64,000 nucleotides of DNA from Symbiobacterium thermophilum IAM 14863 (GTDB lineage: Bacteria; Bacillota; Sulfobacillia; Symbiobacteriales; Symbiobacteriaceae), in the NCBI RefSeq assembly GCF_000009905.1, contig NC_006177.1, positions 1,488,001-1,552,000 of the forward strand, in the 5' to 3' direction. A model generated the notes under the pieces. It was not told the DNA's origin. It saw only the letters and a program-made list of their open reading frames with translations, and ran no database searches. Shown piece by piece: positions 34,084 to 42,152 of this stretch. Made by a program: the position numbers and the translations under genes. The number at the start of each line of letters is the position of its first letter. Position 1 is the first letter of the stretch.

Positions 34084-34087
34084 CATA

Positions 34088-34115
34088 ACCATTCGCCGGC
34101 AAAGCGCATAGACTG
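34088..34115 (+). promoter_or_regulatory. Candidate mother-cell sigma (K-like) promoter
   Basis: AC (34088-34089), 17 bases, CATAGACTG (34107-34115), 42 bases before the next start. The nine-base box is identical to that at 39513. A TTGACA at 34080 has no matching -10. Confidence 0.48.
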
Positions 34116-34157
34116 ATTCGGGGAACCCATGGTCCCACGCCTGAAGGAGGGTTCTGA

Positions 34158-34721
34158 ATGGTCTTCAAGCTTCGCACCCGCAACGCCGAGTTTGAGACCG
34201 GCACGTTCATCCCATGGGTTGCCAGCGGCGACGCCACCGTGTCGGACGATGTCGCCTGCAGCGGTTTCTGGACGGCCCGCCTCGGGCCGGGCACCGGCTA
34301 TATCCAGCAGGACGGCGTCGCCTACCCGAACCGCAGCTTCGAGGTCCAGTTCCGGGTCGGGGCGGTCGGCGGCATGGCCACCTCGCCGCTGGTGATGACG
34401 CTTGACTTCTACGACCAGCCCCAGTTCGGCCGGCTGTTCCAGTGGGAGCAACAGCGCGAGCGGCTTGGCGGGGCGTACCTGCCTGAACCGGAGCCGCAGC
34501 CGCAGGGACGGCTGCTGCGCCGGTTCACCCTCACCATCCCTGCGGCTGACATCCCGACCGTCGACGGTGCGACCCCGGTGGGCTGCCTGCAGTTGAATGT
34601 GGACGCGGGCCTGTCTCCCAACAACACCCGCCGCTTCCGCCTCACCTTCGCCAAGCCGACCGCAGGCGGCGCCGACCTGATCGTGGACGCGATCCACGTG
34701 ATCGAGCGCACGGTTCCCTGA
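34158..34721 (+). CDS. Putative spore-surface carbohydrate-binding-like protein
   Basis: A 187-residue beta-rich protein without signal peptide. The start TRNAEFETGTFIPWVASGDATVSDD, the SGFWTARLGPGTGYIQQDG stretch and the spaced aromatic residues resemble the NTTRR-F1 type domain seen at the N terminus of collagen-like surface proteins in spore formers, and carbohydrate-binding jelly rolls. No collagen-like Gly repeats follow. ATG 34158 has GAAGGAGGG upstream. A monocistronic unit with its own sporulation-type promoter. The family assignment is from recall and tentative; coding status is firm. Confidence 0.68.
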   Translation: MVFKLRTRNAEFETGTFIPWVASGDATVSDDVACSGFWTARLGPGTGYIQQDGVAYPNRSFEVQFRVGAVGGMATSPLVMTLDFYDQPQFGRLFQWEQQRERLGGAYLPEPEPQPQGRLLRRFTLTIPAADIPTVDGATPVGCLQLNVDAGLSPNNTRRFRLTFAKPTAGGADLIVDAIHVIERTVP

Positions 34722-34743
34722 TCCGCATACCGTACCGTTCGAA

Positions 34744-34767
34744 GGGGGAGGCTCCGGTGCCTCCCCC
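34744..34767. terminator. Hairpin between convergent genes
   Basis: Perfect 9-bp stem GGGGGAGGC / GCCTCCCCC with a 6-base loop. No T-run, so termination efficiency is uncertain. Confidence 0.55.
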
Positions 34768-34784
34768 TGTCGCCGCTGCCGCGG

Positions 34785-35486
34785 CTACCCTTCCGGCCCC
34801 CCGTCCCCTTCCTGCATCAGGTGGCGGCAGACCACGCCGGTGTCGACCCAGGGCTGGAAGCCGGCCGCCTTCGCCTGGCGGCAGAAGCCCTCATCCTCGC
34901 CCGTGCCGGCCGGCGCGTACCGGCAGCCGGCCTCCAGCACGGCCCGGGCGATCAGCACCGCGGCGCCCACGACGTCCACCGACATCAGGGCGTCGGGGGG
35001 AAAGGACCGGGGGTGGCGGAGCCGCCCCCGGTCGTCCGCGCAGAGGAAGTTACAGCGCCAGTGCTCGCCGGGCAGGTGCAGGTCGTTGGGGACCCGCGCG
35101 CCCACGATCGGCCGGGCCGCGGCCAGCAGCCGCCGCAGGGCGTGGGGTGGCGGCAGGACGTCGCTGTCCACGGAGAACAGGTAGTCCGCCCCGCTCCGCA
35201 GGGCCTCCTCGATAAGCAGGTTGCGGAGCAGGGCGAGGTTGGCGTAGGAGTAGTGGCCCCGCCGCCACCGGGGAAAGCCCAGGTCGCAGCGGAGGAGCGC
35301 CGTTGGGCGCCGCTCGGCGAAGGCGCGCAGAATGGCTTCGCTCTCGTCCACCGAGTCGTTGAGGACGAAGGCGAACCGGAGCCGCCCGGGCGGGTAGTCC
35401 ATCGCCTCCAGGGCGGACAGATAGGCGGGCAGCACCCGGGCGCGGTTGCGCACGGGGCAGCCGACGAGCACCAGCGGAAGCGACAC
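34785..35486 (-). CDS. Family 2-like glycosyltransferase
   Basis: A 233-residue transferase. It starts LPLVLVGCPVRNRARVLPAYL, with LNDSVDES in place of the usual DDgS motif, and FSVDSDVLPPPHAL as the metal-binding DxD region; DVVGAAVLIARAVLEAG and GEDEGFCRQAKAAG follow. Resembles GT2/anp1-like transferases. I chose GTG 35486, which lies about 12 bases after GGGAGGGAGG; the frame extends upstream to 35606 without a ribosome site. Probably co-transcribed with the next upstream gene. Confidence 0.82.
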   Translation of the reverse strand: MSLPLVLVGCPVRNRARVLPAYLSALEAMDYPPGRLRFAFVLNDSVDESEAILRAFAERRPTALLRCDLGFPRWRRGHYSYANLALLRNLLIEEALRSGADYLFSVDSDVLPPPHALRRLLAAARPIVGARVPNDLHLPGEHWRCNFLCADDRGRLRHPRSFPPDALMSVDVVGAAVLIARAVLEAGCRYAPAGTGEDEGFCRQAKAAGFQPWVDTGVVCRHLMQEGDGGPEG

Positions 35487-35556
35487 CGGACGCACCTCCC
35501 TCCCGGCCGTGGGGCCGGTTCGGTCAGGCTCCTGGCCCCCGTGTCCCGCCTTTCCG

Positions 35557-36549
35557 TCAGGGGCCCCCGTCCAGCAGATCGGCCAGTTCCGCCTGAATCC
35601 TTGCAAAGCGGGCTACCCAGCTGTTCTGCGCAGCCACCTGCCGGCGCGCCTGCCGGCGTTCCGGCGTGTCGGTCTGCCACGCAGCCTCAATGGCCCGGGC
35701 GAATCCGTCCGGATCCGACGCAAAGCGCACGTGCTCGCCGAGCGGCAGCACCTCCGGGAGGGGCGTGGAGACCACCGGCAGCCCGACCCCCAGGTACTCC
35801 CAGAGCTTCACCGGATTGGCCGCGCGGGTGACCGGGGTGATCTGGAACGGGATGAGCCCCACGTCCAGATGGCGCAGGTAGCGGCCCAACTCCCCGTGGG
35901 CGCGGTGCCCCAGGTGGTGGATGTTGCGCCCCCGCGCCGGGCGTCGGCCGTGAAGCGGGCCGATGATGACGAACTGCCAGCGGGGCAGCCGCGCGGCGAC
36001 CTCCTCCAGCAGCCTGCCGTCGACCCAGGGGGCCCAGGCGCCCACGAACCCGGCCACCGGCGACGGCGGCAGGTCGGCGGGACGGGGGAGGAGCGGCCCC
36101 CGGGCCAGATCCTTGTCCCAGCCGTTGGGGACCAGGACCACCCGGGAATGCAGCCCGGAGAGCCGCTCAAACAGGCTGCGGGCGGTGGTCACCACGGCAT
36201 CGGCGCGGCGCAGCATCGGCCCCTCGTACGGCCGCCACTCGGGGAAGTCGTCCACCGCGTCGAACACGACCGCGGTGGGCCGGTAGCGATCCAGGGTGTC
36301 GTGGAGCTTGGGCCAGGAGCACCAGACCAGCCGCGCTCCGCCGGGCAGCCCCCCGGCGACGAAGGCCTCGTGGTCGTGGACCACCCAGAGGTTGGGGGCG
36401 ACGGGCTCCGGCGCTCGACCGGGGGTCTGCGTGAGGTTGCAGAAGTAGGTCGGGTAGCCGTGCCGGGCGAACTGGCGCATGAGCTGCTGGGGCCGCTGTA
36501 TGAGCCAGGGCCAGTCCAGCGTGGGCGGGTAGATGACCGAGCAGGTCAT
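35557..36549 (-). CDS. Glycosyltransferase, TuaH-like (family 4 fold)
   Basis: A 330-residue GT-B transferase. The N terminus SVIYPPTLDWPWLIQRPQQLMRQ (a W-x(4)-RP-x2-L pattern) matches TuaH/WsaF-type transferases that work on teichuronic or S-layer glycans. The C-terminal domain has PVKLWEYLGVGLPVVSTPLPE. ATG 36549 is preceded by AAGGAGG. First gene of a minus-strand pair, with a candidate sporulation promoter upstream. Confidence 0.87.
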   Translation of the reverse strand: MTCSVIYPPTLDWPWLIQRPQQLMRQFARHGYPTYFCNLTQTPGRAPEPVAPNLWVVHDHEAFVAGGLPGGARLVWCSWPKLHDTLDRYRPTAVVFDAVDDFPEWRPYEGPMLRRADAVVTTARSLFERLSGLHSRVVLVPNGWDKDLARGPLLPRPADLPPSPVAGFVGAWAPWVDGRLLEEVAARLPRWQFVIIGPLHGRRPARGRNIHHLGHRAHGELGRYLRHLDVGLIPFQITPVTRAANPVKLWEYLGVGLPVVSTPLPEVLPLGEHVRFASDPDGFARAIEAAWQTDTPERRQARRQVAAQNSWVARFARIQAELADLLDGGP

Positions 36550-36587
36550 GGGGGCCTCCTTGCAGCCATAAGTAACGAACCGAGGAC

Positions 36588-36614
36588 CGGACTATGCCCG
36601 GCCCTCGGCGACGT
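36588..36614 (-). promoter_or_regulatory. Candidate mother-cell sigma promoter
   Basis: On the minus strand: AC, 16 bases, CATAGTCCG, about 40 bases before the TuaH-like start. Weaker than the other members of the set. Confidence 0.35.
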
Positions 36615-36649
36615 TGGAAAGCAGGGCACGCCCGCTACATCGGGGGCGC

Positions 36650-36892
36650 TCAGCCCTTTTCCTGCGCGTGAAAGCCCAGACTGCGCAGCGCGGCGACCAG
36701 CTCCTGAGTAATTCCCCGTCGGGGAGTGTGAGTAACGCTTATCCTGCGGAGGGGCACATTCATGGAGATCTGCTGGACGCCGTCGATCTGGCGCAGGGCG
36801 TCGTACGCCCTCTGGGCTGCCGCGGCATCCCGCATCCCGTAGACCTTCAGACTCGTCGCAACCAGGTTCTCTGCCACGGACTGCGCGCTCAC
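36650..36892 (-). CDS. Small HMA-fold-like protein lacking metal cysteines
   Basis: An 80-residue protein with the beta-alpha-beta-beta-alpha-beta pattern of heavy-metal-associated domains (TSLKVYGM, ALRQIDGVQQISMNV, RISVTH, LVAALRSLGF) but without the CxxC metal site. GTG 36892 lies 15 bases after the preceding stop in the same operon; its ribosome site is weak. Function unknown; the fold may have been kept for protein contacts. Confidence 0.6.
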   Translation of the reverse strand: MSAQSVAENLVATSLKVYGMRDAAAAQRAYDALRQIDGVQQISMNVPLRRISVTHTPRRGITQELVAALRSLGFHAQEKG

Positions 36893-36907
36893 CTCGCAGG
36901 TCGGCGG

Positions 36908-37552
36908 CTAGCCCTGGCTGCTGCCGGCCTTGCGCGCCCTTCCCTGGGTGAGGGGGCCGCAGGCAGGCGGCGGGGTGGTCGGCGGCGGGCACTGGAACGG
37001 CTTCTGGCCCGGCTGGCAGGCGTCCGGCAGGCAGTAGTCGTTGATGTTGATGCTGACCGTGACGTCCGCCGTCACCTGGATGTTCTGGCAGATGAACAGC
37101 TCGACCTGCACCGCCGGCGTGCCGTTGATCACGGTCATGAAGGCCCGGGCGGCCGCATCGGTGATCTCGCACGTCAGGGTGGTGCCGTCCGGCGCGCAGA
37201 CGCGGATGAACTCGTCGAAGAAGCGGGACCGGGTCTGCGTGGTCACCTCGACGCCGTTGACGATGACCGGAACGGGGTTGCCGTTCACGTCGACGAAGGT
37301 GAGCTCGAAGGTGACCAGCCGCCGGATTGTGACATTGGCCAGACCGCTCGGATCCTGGTCCCGGTCGATCTCAGCGCACTCCACGCTGATGATGGCGGCC
37401 TCGATCCCCGCCACCACAGAGGTGTCCGCCGGGAACACGATGTCGGGAAGCAACACGCTTGTGGTGCCGTTCAGATAGCACCAGTCGTAGACCTGAGTGG
37501 TTCGAATGCAAATGGGTTCCAGCTGAGCTGGCTGCAGACGCTCCTCGGGCAC
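36908..37552 (-). CDS. Putative sporulation-associated SPOCS/DUF3794-like protein
   Basis: A 214-residue beta-rich protein without signal peptide, starting at GTG 37552 after AGGAGGG. ICIRTTQVYDWCYL near the start, paired cysteines (VECAEID, RVCAPDG, CEITDA, FICQNIQVTADV) and the Pro/Cys-rich tail resemble clostridial spore-coat-type proteins with SPOCS-like repeats. Ser/Thr/Val-rich alternation suggests an assembled beta structure. The family call is from recall and uncertain. The location between glycan genes and amidase genes supports a spore-surface role. Confidence 0.62.
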   Translation of the reverse strand: MPEERLQPAQLEPICIRTTQVYDWCYLNGTTSVLLPDIVFPADTSVVAGIEAAIISVECAEIDRDQDPSGLANVTIRRLVTFELTFVDVNGNPVPVIVNGVEVTTQTRSRFFDEFIRVCAPDGTTLTCEITDAAARAFMTVINGTPAVQVELFICQNIQVTADVTVSININDYCLPDACQPGQKPFQCPPPTTPPPACGPLTQGRARKAGSSQG

Positions 37553-37677
37553 GGTGGTCCCTCCTGACAGGTGTAGGATTGGTTCATTATGTGCGTCTCG
37601 CAGGGGGAATGTTACTCCGGCGGCCGCATAGGCTCTGGTAACGTCCCATGCGCGTGCTCAGCGAGGGGAGGGTGGCC

Positions 37678-39456
37678 ATGCGGGCAGACACGATGGCTGA
37701 CAGGATGTCCCTGCCGCTGACCGGCCGGCTCCTGGTGCTGGATGCGCTGGCCCACGGCGAGGCCTCGCCGCCCTGGGAGCAGGCGGTGCTGAACATCGCC
37801 GGCTACACCGCTGAAATGCTGGAGGCCCACGGCGCATCCGTCCTGGTGACCTCCGGCACCCCGGCCCAGGCCTCGGTGGCCGCCAGGGCCCGGCAGATCG
37901 AACAACACGGGGCGGAAGTGGTGCTCTTCCTCCGGACCGGAAGCCATCCCTCCACCCAGATCCGCGGGGTGCGGGCCCTGGTCCCCAGCCCCTACGCCCT
38001 GTCCAGCCGCCGCCTGGCCGAACGGCTGCTGAAACGGGTCTCCGCCCGCACCGGACTGCCGTCGCGGGGCGTCCCCCTCTGGTCCTGGTTCCCGCCGGAC
38101 CTGTCCGCCATGATCCGGGGGCACCGCCCGGTCAGCCTCATGCTGGAGTGCGCGACGCCCACCTGCCCGGCGGACGAACTGCTGCTCATGCGGCGCAGTT
38201 TCCAGCTGCGGGTGGCCCACGGCCTGATGGAAGGACTCCTGGACTACTTCGGGCTGCGGCCGGACGAGGAGAACGCGCCGGATGCCGCAGCCGGTGTGGG
38301 CTTCCTCGTCACCGGGGCCGGTGTGGACGGCACAGACGACGGAACGGAGGCGGAACGGGCGGGGGAGTCCGACGACGTCACGGCGCCGGAGCCGGCGGGT
38401 GGGCCGGACATCGTCGCGGCTCCGGACCCGGGCGGCGGGTCAGAGGGCGCCGCAGCTCCGACTCTGATCGGCGGGCCAGATGATGGGGCGGCGGCGAACC
38501 TGGCCGGTGAGCCCGACGGCGCCGCGGCCCCGGACCTGGCGGAAGAACCGGCGGACGGCGCGGCAGCCCCGGACGTGGCCTTCACCGGCCTGCCCACGAT
38601 GGTGGTCACCGCCCGGCCGCCGGGCAAGCCCGACCGCGAGCCGCGCGCGGAGGTGCCCTCCGCAGCAGACGCGCCGGGGCAGGAGCTGTTCCCTGCCGAG
38701 CCGCCCGGAGGCGGCCCGGATGAGGCGAATCTCCCGGCAACTGGGGACCAGGTCCTGGAAGGCGCCGCGTTTCAGCCGCCTGCGGCGGAGGGGCTCCGTT
38801 CCGGAAGGGCGGGGCCCGGGCGGCCGCCCGCCGCGGGGCCTCAGCGACCCGGGGAGCCCGCCGCGCACGCCGGCGGACCGCCCGCGCCCGCATCAGGGGG
38901 GCAGCCTGAGCCGTCCCCGGCGCCGGGCCAGGGGCAGCGGGCCCGGCCGGCCTGGGCGAAGAAGATCCTGGCGGTGTGGCCCGCGGACCCGAACCAGCCC
39001 GTGCAGCGCACGGTCACGCCGGCCTGGCAGCAACCCAGCTCTCCGATTCCGGTCCCCCAGTACCAGGGACCGGTCCCGCCCATCGGGTTCGTCCAGACCG
39101 GCCAGCGGCCGCCGTGGACGGGCGCTTCGCAACCGCCGCCCGGCCCGCAGCACGCCCCGCACGCCCCCTGGCCGGCTCAGGACCCGACCCGACCGCCGAT
39201 CAACACCCCGGCACCGCCTGCAGGGGCGCAGCCCGGCCCGCGGCCGTCGACTTCGGCCGCACACGCCCCGGCGGCCGGGCAGGAGCCGGGACCTGCAGCC
39301 CAGGTTCCCTTCCTCGGGAATCCGGGCGGGCCGGAACCGATGATCGTCTGGCCGGACGGCTCGCTGGTCTCGCCCCGGGCGCAGATCCTCATGCGGCTGC
39401 AGACCCGGAGCGCGGCGGACAAGGAGAAGAAGGCAACGGAAAGCCCGACGGAGTAA
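37678..39456 (+). CDS. Amidase_3-like protein with long Pro/Ala-rich C-terminal region
   Basis: A 592-residue protein. Residues 12-195 resemble the N-acetylmuramoyl-L-alanine amidase (Amidase_3) fold: LVLDALAHGEAS with a His where LDAGHGG is expected, WEQAVLNIAGYTAEML with the metal Glu, LMLECATPTC with the catalytic Glu, and the closing RVAHGLMEGLLDYFGL. The second metal His is not where expected (FLRTGSHPS), so activity is doubtful. Residues 200-592 are low-complexity Pro/Ala/Gly/Gln, probably disordered. No signal peptide, unlike secreted amidases, as expected of a protein added to the spore from the mother cell. ATG 37678 has GAGGGGAGGG upstream; ATG 37648 is possible. Confidence 0.7.
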   Translation: MRADTMADRMSLPLTGRLLVLDALAHGEASPPWEQAVLNIAGYTAEMLEAHGASVLVTSGTPAQASVAARARQIEQHGAEVVLFLRTGSHPSTQIRGVRALVPSPYALSSRRLAERLLKRVSARTGLPSRGVPLWSWFPPDLSAMIRGHRPVSLMLECATPTCPADELLLMRRSFQLRVAHGLMEGLLDYFGLRPDEENAPDAAAGVGFLVTGAGVDGTDDGTEAERAGESDDVTAPEPAGGPDIVAAPDPGGGSEGAAAPTLIGGPDDGAAANLAGEPDGAAAPDLAEEPADGAAAPDVAFTGLPTMVVTARPPGKPDREPRAEVPSAADAPGQELFPAEPPGGGPDEANLPATGDQVLEGAAFQPPAAEGLRSGRAGPGRPPAAGPQRPGEPAAHAGGPPAPASGGQPEPSPAPGQGQRARPAWAKKILAVWPADPNQPVQRTVTPAWQQPSSPIPVPQYQGPVPPIGFVQTGQRPPWTGASQPPPGPQHAPHAPWPAQDPTRPPINTPAPPAGAQPGPRPSTSAAHAPAAGQEPGPAAQVPFLGNPGGPEPMIVWPDGSLVSPRAQILMRLQTRSAADKEKKATESPTE

Positions 39457-39495
39457 TCCGGCGGGCTTGTCCCGTGCCGGGCCGGTGGCGCGGGC

Positions 39496-39521
39496 ACGGG
39501 CGCCGTTTCGCCCATAGACTG
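39496..39521 (+). promoter_or_regulatory. Candidate mother-cell sigma promoter of the amidase gene
   Basis: AC (39496-39497), 15 bases, CATAGACTG (39513-39521), 33 bases before the GTG start. Identical box to 34107-34115. Confidence 0.45.
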
Positions 39522-39554
39522 TAGCCACGGGCGGAGTGACGGGAGGGGAAGGCG

Positions 39555-40805
39555 GTGACCTGGAACGCACCGATCATGGGAAGAAGCCTGGCCAGGCCCG
39601 AGCAGATGACTGCATACGCCCTGCGGGATAACCCCTTCGCCCCGGACCTGGCCGGGCTGTACCTGGGCCTCGCGTCAAGGCTCGGGGTCCGGGGCGACGT
39701 GGCCTATGCCCAGGCCCTGGTGGAGACCAACGGCTTCCGCATGGACGGCTGGGCGGAGCGGGGGCGCTATAACTTCGGCGGCCTCGGGGTGACCCGCCCC
39801 GGGGACCCCGGGATCAGCTTCCGTTCACCGGAGGAGGGGGTGCTGGCTCACCTGCAGGCGCTTAGCCGACAGGCCGGCGGCGGTCCCCTGCCGCCGGACA
39901 TGCCTGATCTGACGCCGTTTCTGTCGCCGGAGGACCGGGGCCGGATTCGGCGGGTGGGCGACCTGCGCCGTCCGGGCTGGCCCGAGGACGAGGAGTACGG
40001 CGAGGCGGTGGCCCGGACCCTGGCCGCCATCCTCTTGGAACCGGCGGAGGGGGAGCCTTACCGGATCGAACAGGACCTGCTGCCGCCCGGATCCCCCGCC
40101 AGACCAGGCGCCCGGGACGGGACCGGCCGCTGGCAGGGGGGCGGAGGCATCGTGATCTACCGCTCCGCCAGCCCGCACCTGGACGGTCCCGGGATGCGGG
40201 CGCTGCTGGAGCGGCCCGTGGCCGGGGAGGTGCGCTCTTTCCACTTCGTGATCGACGGACGGTCGATTCGGCAGCTGGTACCGCTGGGCGAGATCGCCTA
40301 CCACACCGATGGCCGCAACCACCGGGACATCGGGGTCATGATCTGCGAACGCGGCTGGGGCACTTCGGAGTGGGAGGAAGGGTACCGCAGGTTGGTCTGG
40401 CTGGCGGCACGGCTGATGGTGGTGCTCGGGATCGGGATTGAGGGGCTCTCCGGGGGGTTCTGGTGGAATCCGGTCCGGCATCCCTACGATCCCACCCATC
40501 TGGGATGGAAGCCGGAGGACGGTCCAGCCACCGGCCTGTTCCACTGGAACCGGCTGGTGGCGGACGTGGCGGCCGCCCGGCCTGCGGTGGAGAAGCTCTT
40601 CGGCCTGCACCCGGCGGAACCCCAGGTTTCGCCGGCGGCACAGGGCAGAAACCCGCCCGCCGGCGATCGGCCGGGTACGGCGACACAGGGCAGAAACCTG
40701 TCCATCGGCCATACGGGGGCGGCGGGGGGCGGGAAGCCGCCCCGCGGCAACTGGGTCCAGGCGGCCCGCACCCGTTCCGCACGGTACTCCAGCCGGCGCC
40801 GGTAA
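39555..40805 (+). CDS. N-acetylmuramoyl-L-alanine amidase (Amidase_2) with N-terminal glucosaminidase-like domain
   Basis: A 416-residue putative cell-wall hydrolase without signal peptide. Residues 15-150 resemble the glucosaminidase/LytG-like domain: DVAYAQALVETNGFRMDGWAE, YNFGGLG, SPEEGVLAHLQAL. Residues 190-345 are an Amidase_2/PGRP domain with zinc-type FHFVIDG, AYHTDGRNHRDIGVMICE and the ending HPYDPTHLGW. The C-terminal 60 residues are low complexity with two AQGRN repeats. GTG 39555 has GGAGGGGAAGG upstream. Likely trims peptidoglycan of cortex or mother cell; the sporulation-type promoter supports this. Confidence 0.82.
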   Translation: MTWNAPIMGRSLARPEQMTAYALRDNPFAPDLAGLYLGLASRLGVRGDVAYAQALVETNGFRMDGWAERGRYNFGGLGVTRPGDPGISFRSPEEGVLAHLQALSRQAGGGPLPPDMPDLTPFLSPEDRGRIRRVGDLRRPGWPEDEEYGEAVARTLAAILLEPAEGEPYRIEQDLLPPGSPARPGARDGTGRWQGGGGIVIYRSASPHLDGPGMRALLERPVAGEVRSFHFVIDGRSIRQLVPLGEIAYHTDGRNHRDIGVMICERGWGTSEWEEGYRRLVWLAARLMVVLGIGIEGLSGGFWWNPVRHPYDPTHLGWKPEDGPATGLFHWNRLVADVAAARPAVEKLFGLHPAEPQVSPAAQGRNPPAGDRPGTATQGRNLSIGHTGAAGGGKPPRGNWVQAARTRSARYSSRRR

Positions 40806-40824
40806 TTGGCGGCGGTCACACCCG

Positions 40825-41580
40825 TCAGTGCTGGCCGCTGAGCCGCAGCAGCCGGGCGTAGGGCCGCAGCCTGTACGTTTCGTAGGGCAAGGTGTGGGCG
40901 CCCAGGGCGTCGGTCACCCGCACCTGGAAGTGGGGGCGGGTTACCCACTGGCTTACGGTGTCTGCACGGAGTTGGACGAAGGCCGCTTCCAAGGTCTCCG
41001 GAGAGGAGGACAGCCGTCCGCCTACCGCGACGCCCCGGAAAACCAGGTTGCAGACCCTGCCCCGGGCGGTGGAGTAATACACCCCGGTCAGGCCCTGGAT
41101 CTCGGCCTCAATCCCGGTCTCCTCCCGGATCTCCCGCACCAGGGCGGTCACCGGGTCCTCACCCGCCTCCACCTGCCCCCCGGGCAGCTCCCAGGTGTCG
41201 CTGCGCAGGCGGGTACGAACCAGCAGAACCCGTCCTTCGCCATCGGCGATGAAGCCGGAGACCGCCAGGGTGTGGCGTGGCGGGCCGTACCGATCCATGG
41301 GCTCCAGCAGCTCTTCCCGGCGCGTTTCCACCAGTTCGTCCGTCCAGCCATCCTCCGGCCACAGCGGATCCCGGCGCGCCTCTGCGATGATCCGCCGGTG
41401 CTCGGCAAGCTGGGGACAGTCCCAGATGATCACCATCTCTCCATCCGCCGGGGCGACCCACCATCCGATCAGCGCGGCCCCGTGCTTCACACAAGCGGGG
41501 ATGAGTCGATCCGACAGCACCCGGGCCAGCGCGTCGGTCCTTCCCGGTTTTGCCCGGTAGGTCTCCCGCAGGTGAACCAT
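40825..41580 (-). CDS. Nudix hydrolase with N-terminal ferredoxin-like (NIPSNAP-type) domain
   Basis: A 251-residue fusion. Residues 1-100 (MVHLRETYRAKPGR..., IGWWVAPADGEMVIIWDC, DPLWPEDGW) resemble NIPSNAP/monooxygenase-like alpha-beta sandwich domains. Residues 105-240 are a Nudix domain with a complete box: G-QVEAG-E-DPVTALV-REIREETGI. Hydrolyses a nucleoside diphosphate derivative, possibly a nucleotide sugar given the neighbours. ATG 41580 has GGAGG upstream. Convergent with the amidase gene. Confidence 0.87.
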   Translation of the reverse strand: MVHLRETYRAKPGRTDALARVLSDRLIPACVKHGAALIGWWVAPADGEMVIIWDCPQLAEHRRIIAEARRDPLWPEDGWTDELVETRREELLEPMDRYGPPRHTLAVSGFIADGEGRVLLVRTRLRSDTWELPGGQVEAGEDPVTALVREIREETGIEAEIQGLTGVYYSTARGRVCNLVFRGVAVGGRLSSSPETLEAAFVQLRADTVSQWVTRPHFQVRVTDALGAHTLPYETYRLRPYARLLRLSGQH

Positions 41581-41766
41581 CGTCGCATACCTCCATCCCC
41601 AAATCTACGCAATCGGACGTCCCGGGCGGCTGGCAAGTCGCACACTGCTCCCGCAGCAGGTACGCCGGGTCTCCTGGGCGCCTGGCAGCGTCCGGCCGTG
41701 GACAGGCGAACCTTTCCGAACCGTCCGGCGCACCACAAGGTATTAAAGGTGCGAGGTGATGCCGGG

Positions 41767-41946
41767 ATGGACGAGGCCGCCCTGATCCGGGCAGCGCAGC
41801 AGCGCGAGTGCCTGCAGCGGGATTACGGCACCGGGTACGGCACGGCGGGGTGCCGGTGGACCGTGGATTCCATGGTGGTGATCCTGGTGGGACCGGATCT
41901 TCCGTCGGTGGTGGAGCTGGCCGGAAGCGCGGTGAACCATCCGTGA
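41767..41946 (+). CDS. Small hypothetical protein, 59 residues
   Basis: Starts MDEAALIRAAQQRECLQRDYG and contains GYGTAGCRWTVDSMVVILVG. GCGAGGTGA lies 9 bases before the ATG. An inverted repeat GCACC/GGTGC flanks a short AT-rich stretch just upstream. Composition is protein-like, with two Cys. No family recognised. Confidence 0.45.
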   Translation: MDEAALIRAAQQRECLQRDYGTGYGTAGCRWTVDSMVVILVGPDLPSVVELAGSAVNHP

Positions 41947-42048
41947 GGTTCAGAGGGGCGGTGCCCTCCGGGGGGGGGGAGGGGTCGCCCCTGGCCCATT
42001 CGCAGTAGCCGACGAAAGATCTGAATCGAGCGATGAGACAGAAAACCG

Positions 42049-42078
42049 TAGACCGCATGTTGCCGAATCGGGTATACT
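42049..42078 (+). promoter_or_regulatory. Promoter of the SdpI-like gene
   Basis: TAGACC (42049-42054), 18-bp spacer, TATACT (42073-42078). Good -10, moderate -35, about 75 bases ahead of the start. Confidence 0.42.
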
Positions 42079-42152
42079 TATGACAGGTATGTTGCGAAAC
42101 CGGCTGACCCGGACCTTCGGGCGTTTCGCCAGTTATCTTCGATGTGGGGGGA

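Noticed and set aside
34080-34085. TTGACA as a sigma A -35 ahead of the carbohydrate-binding-like gene
   Set aside because: No acceptable -10 lies 16-18 bases downstream; the AC-N17-CATAGACTG reading fits better.
37588-37630. CATA boxes ahead of the SPOCS-like gene (minus, CATAATGAA) and the amidase-like gene (plus, CATAGGCTC)
   Set aside because: No AC at 15-17 bases upstream of either box, so they do not meet the pattern used for the other sites.
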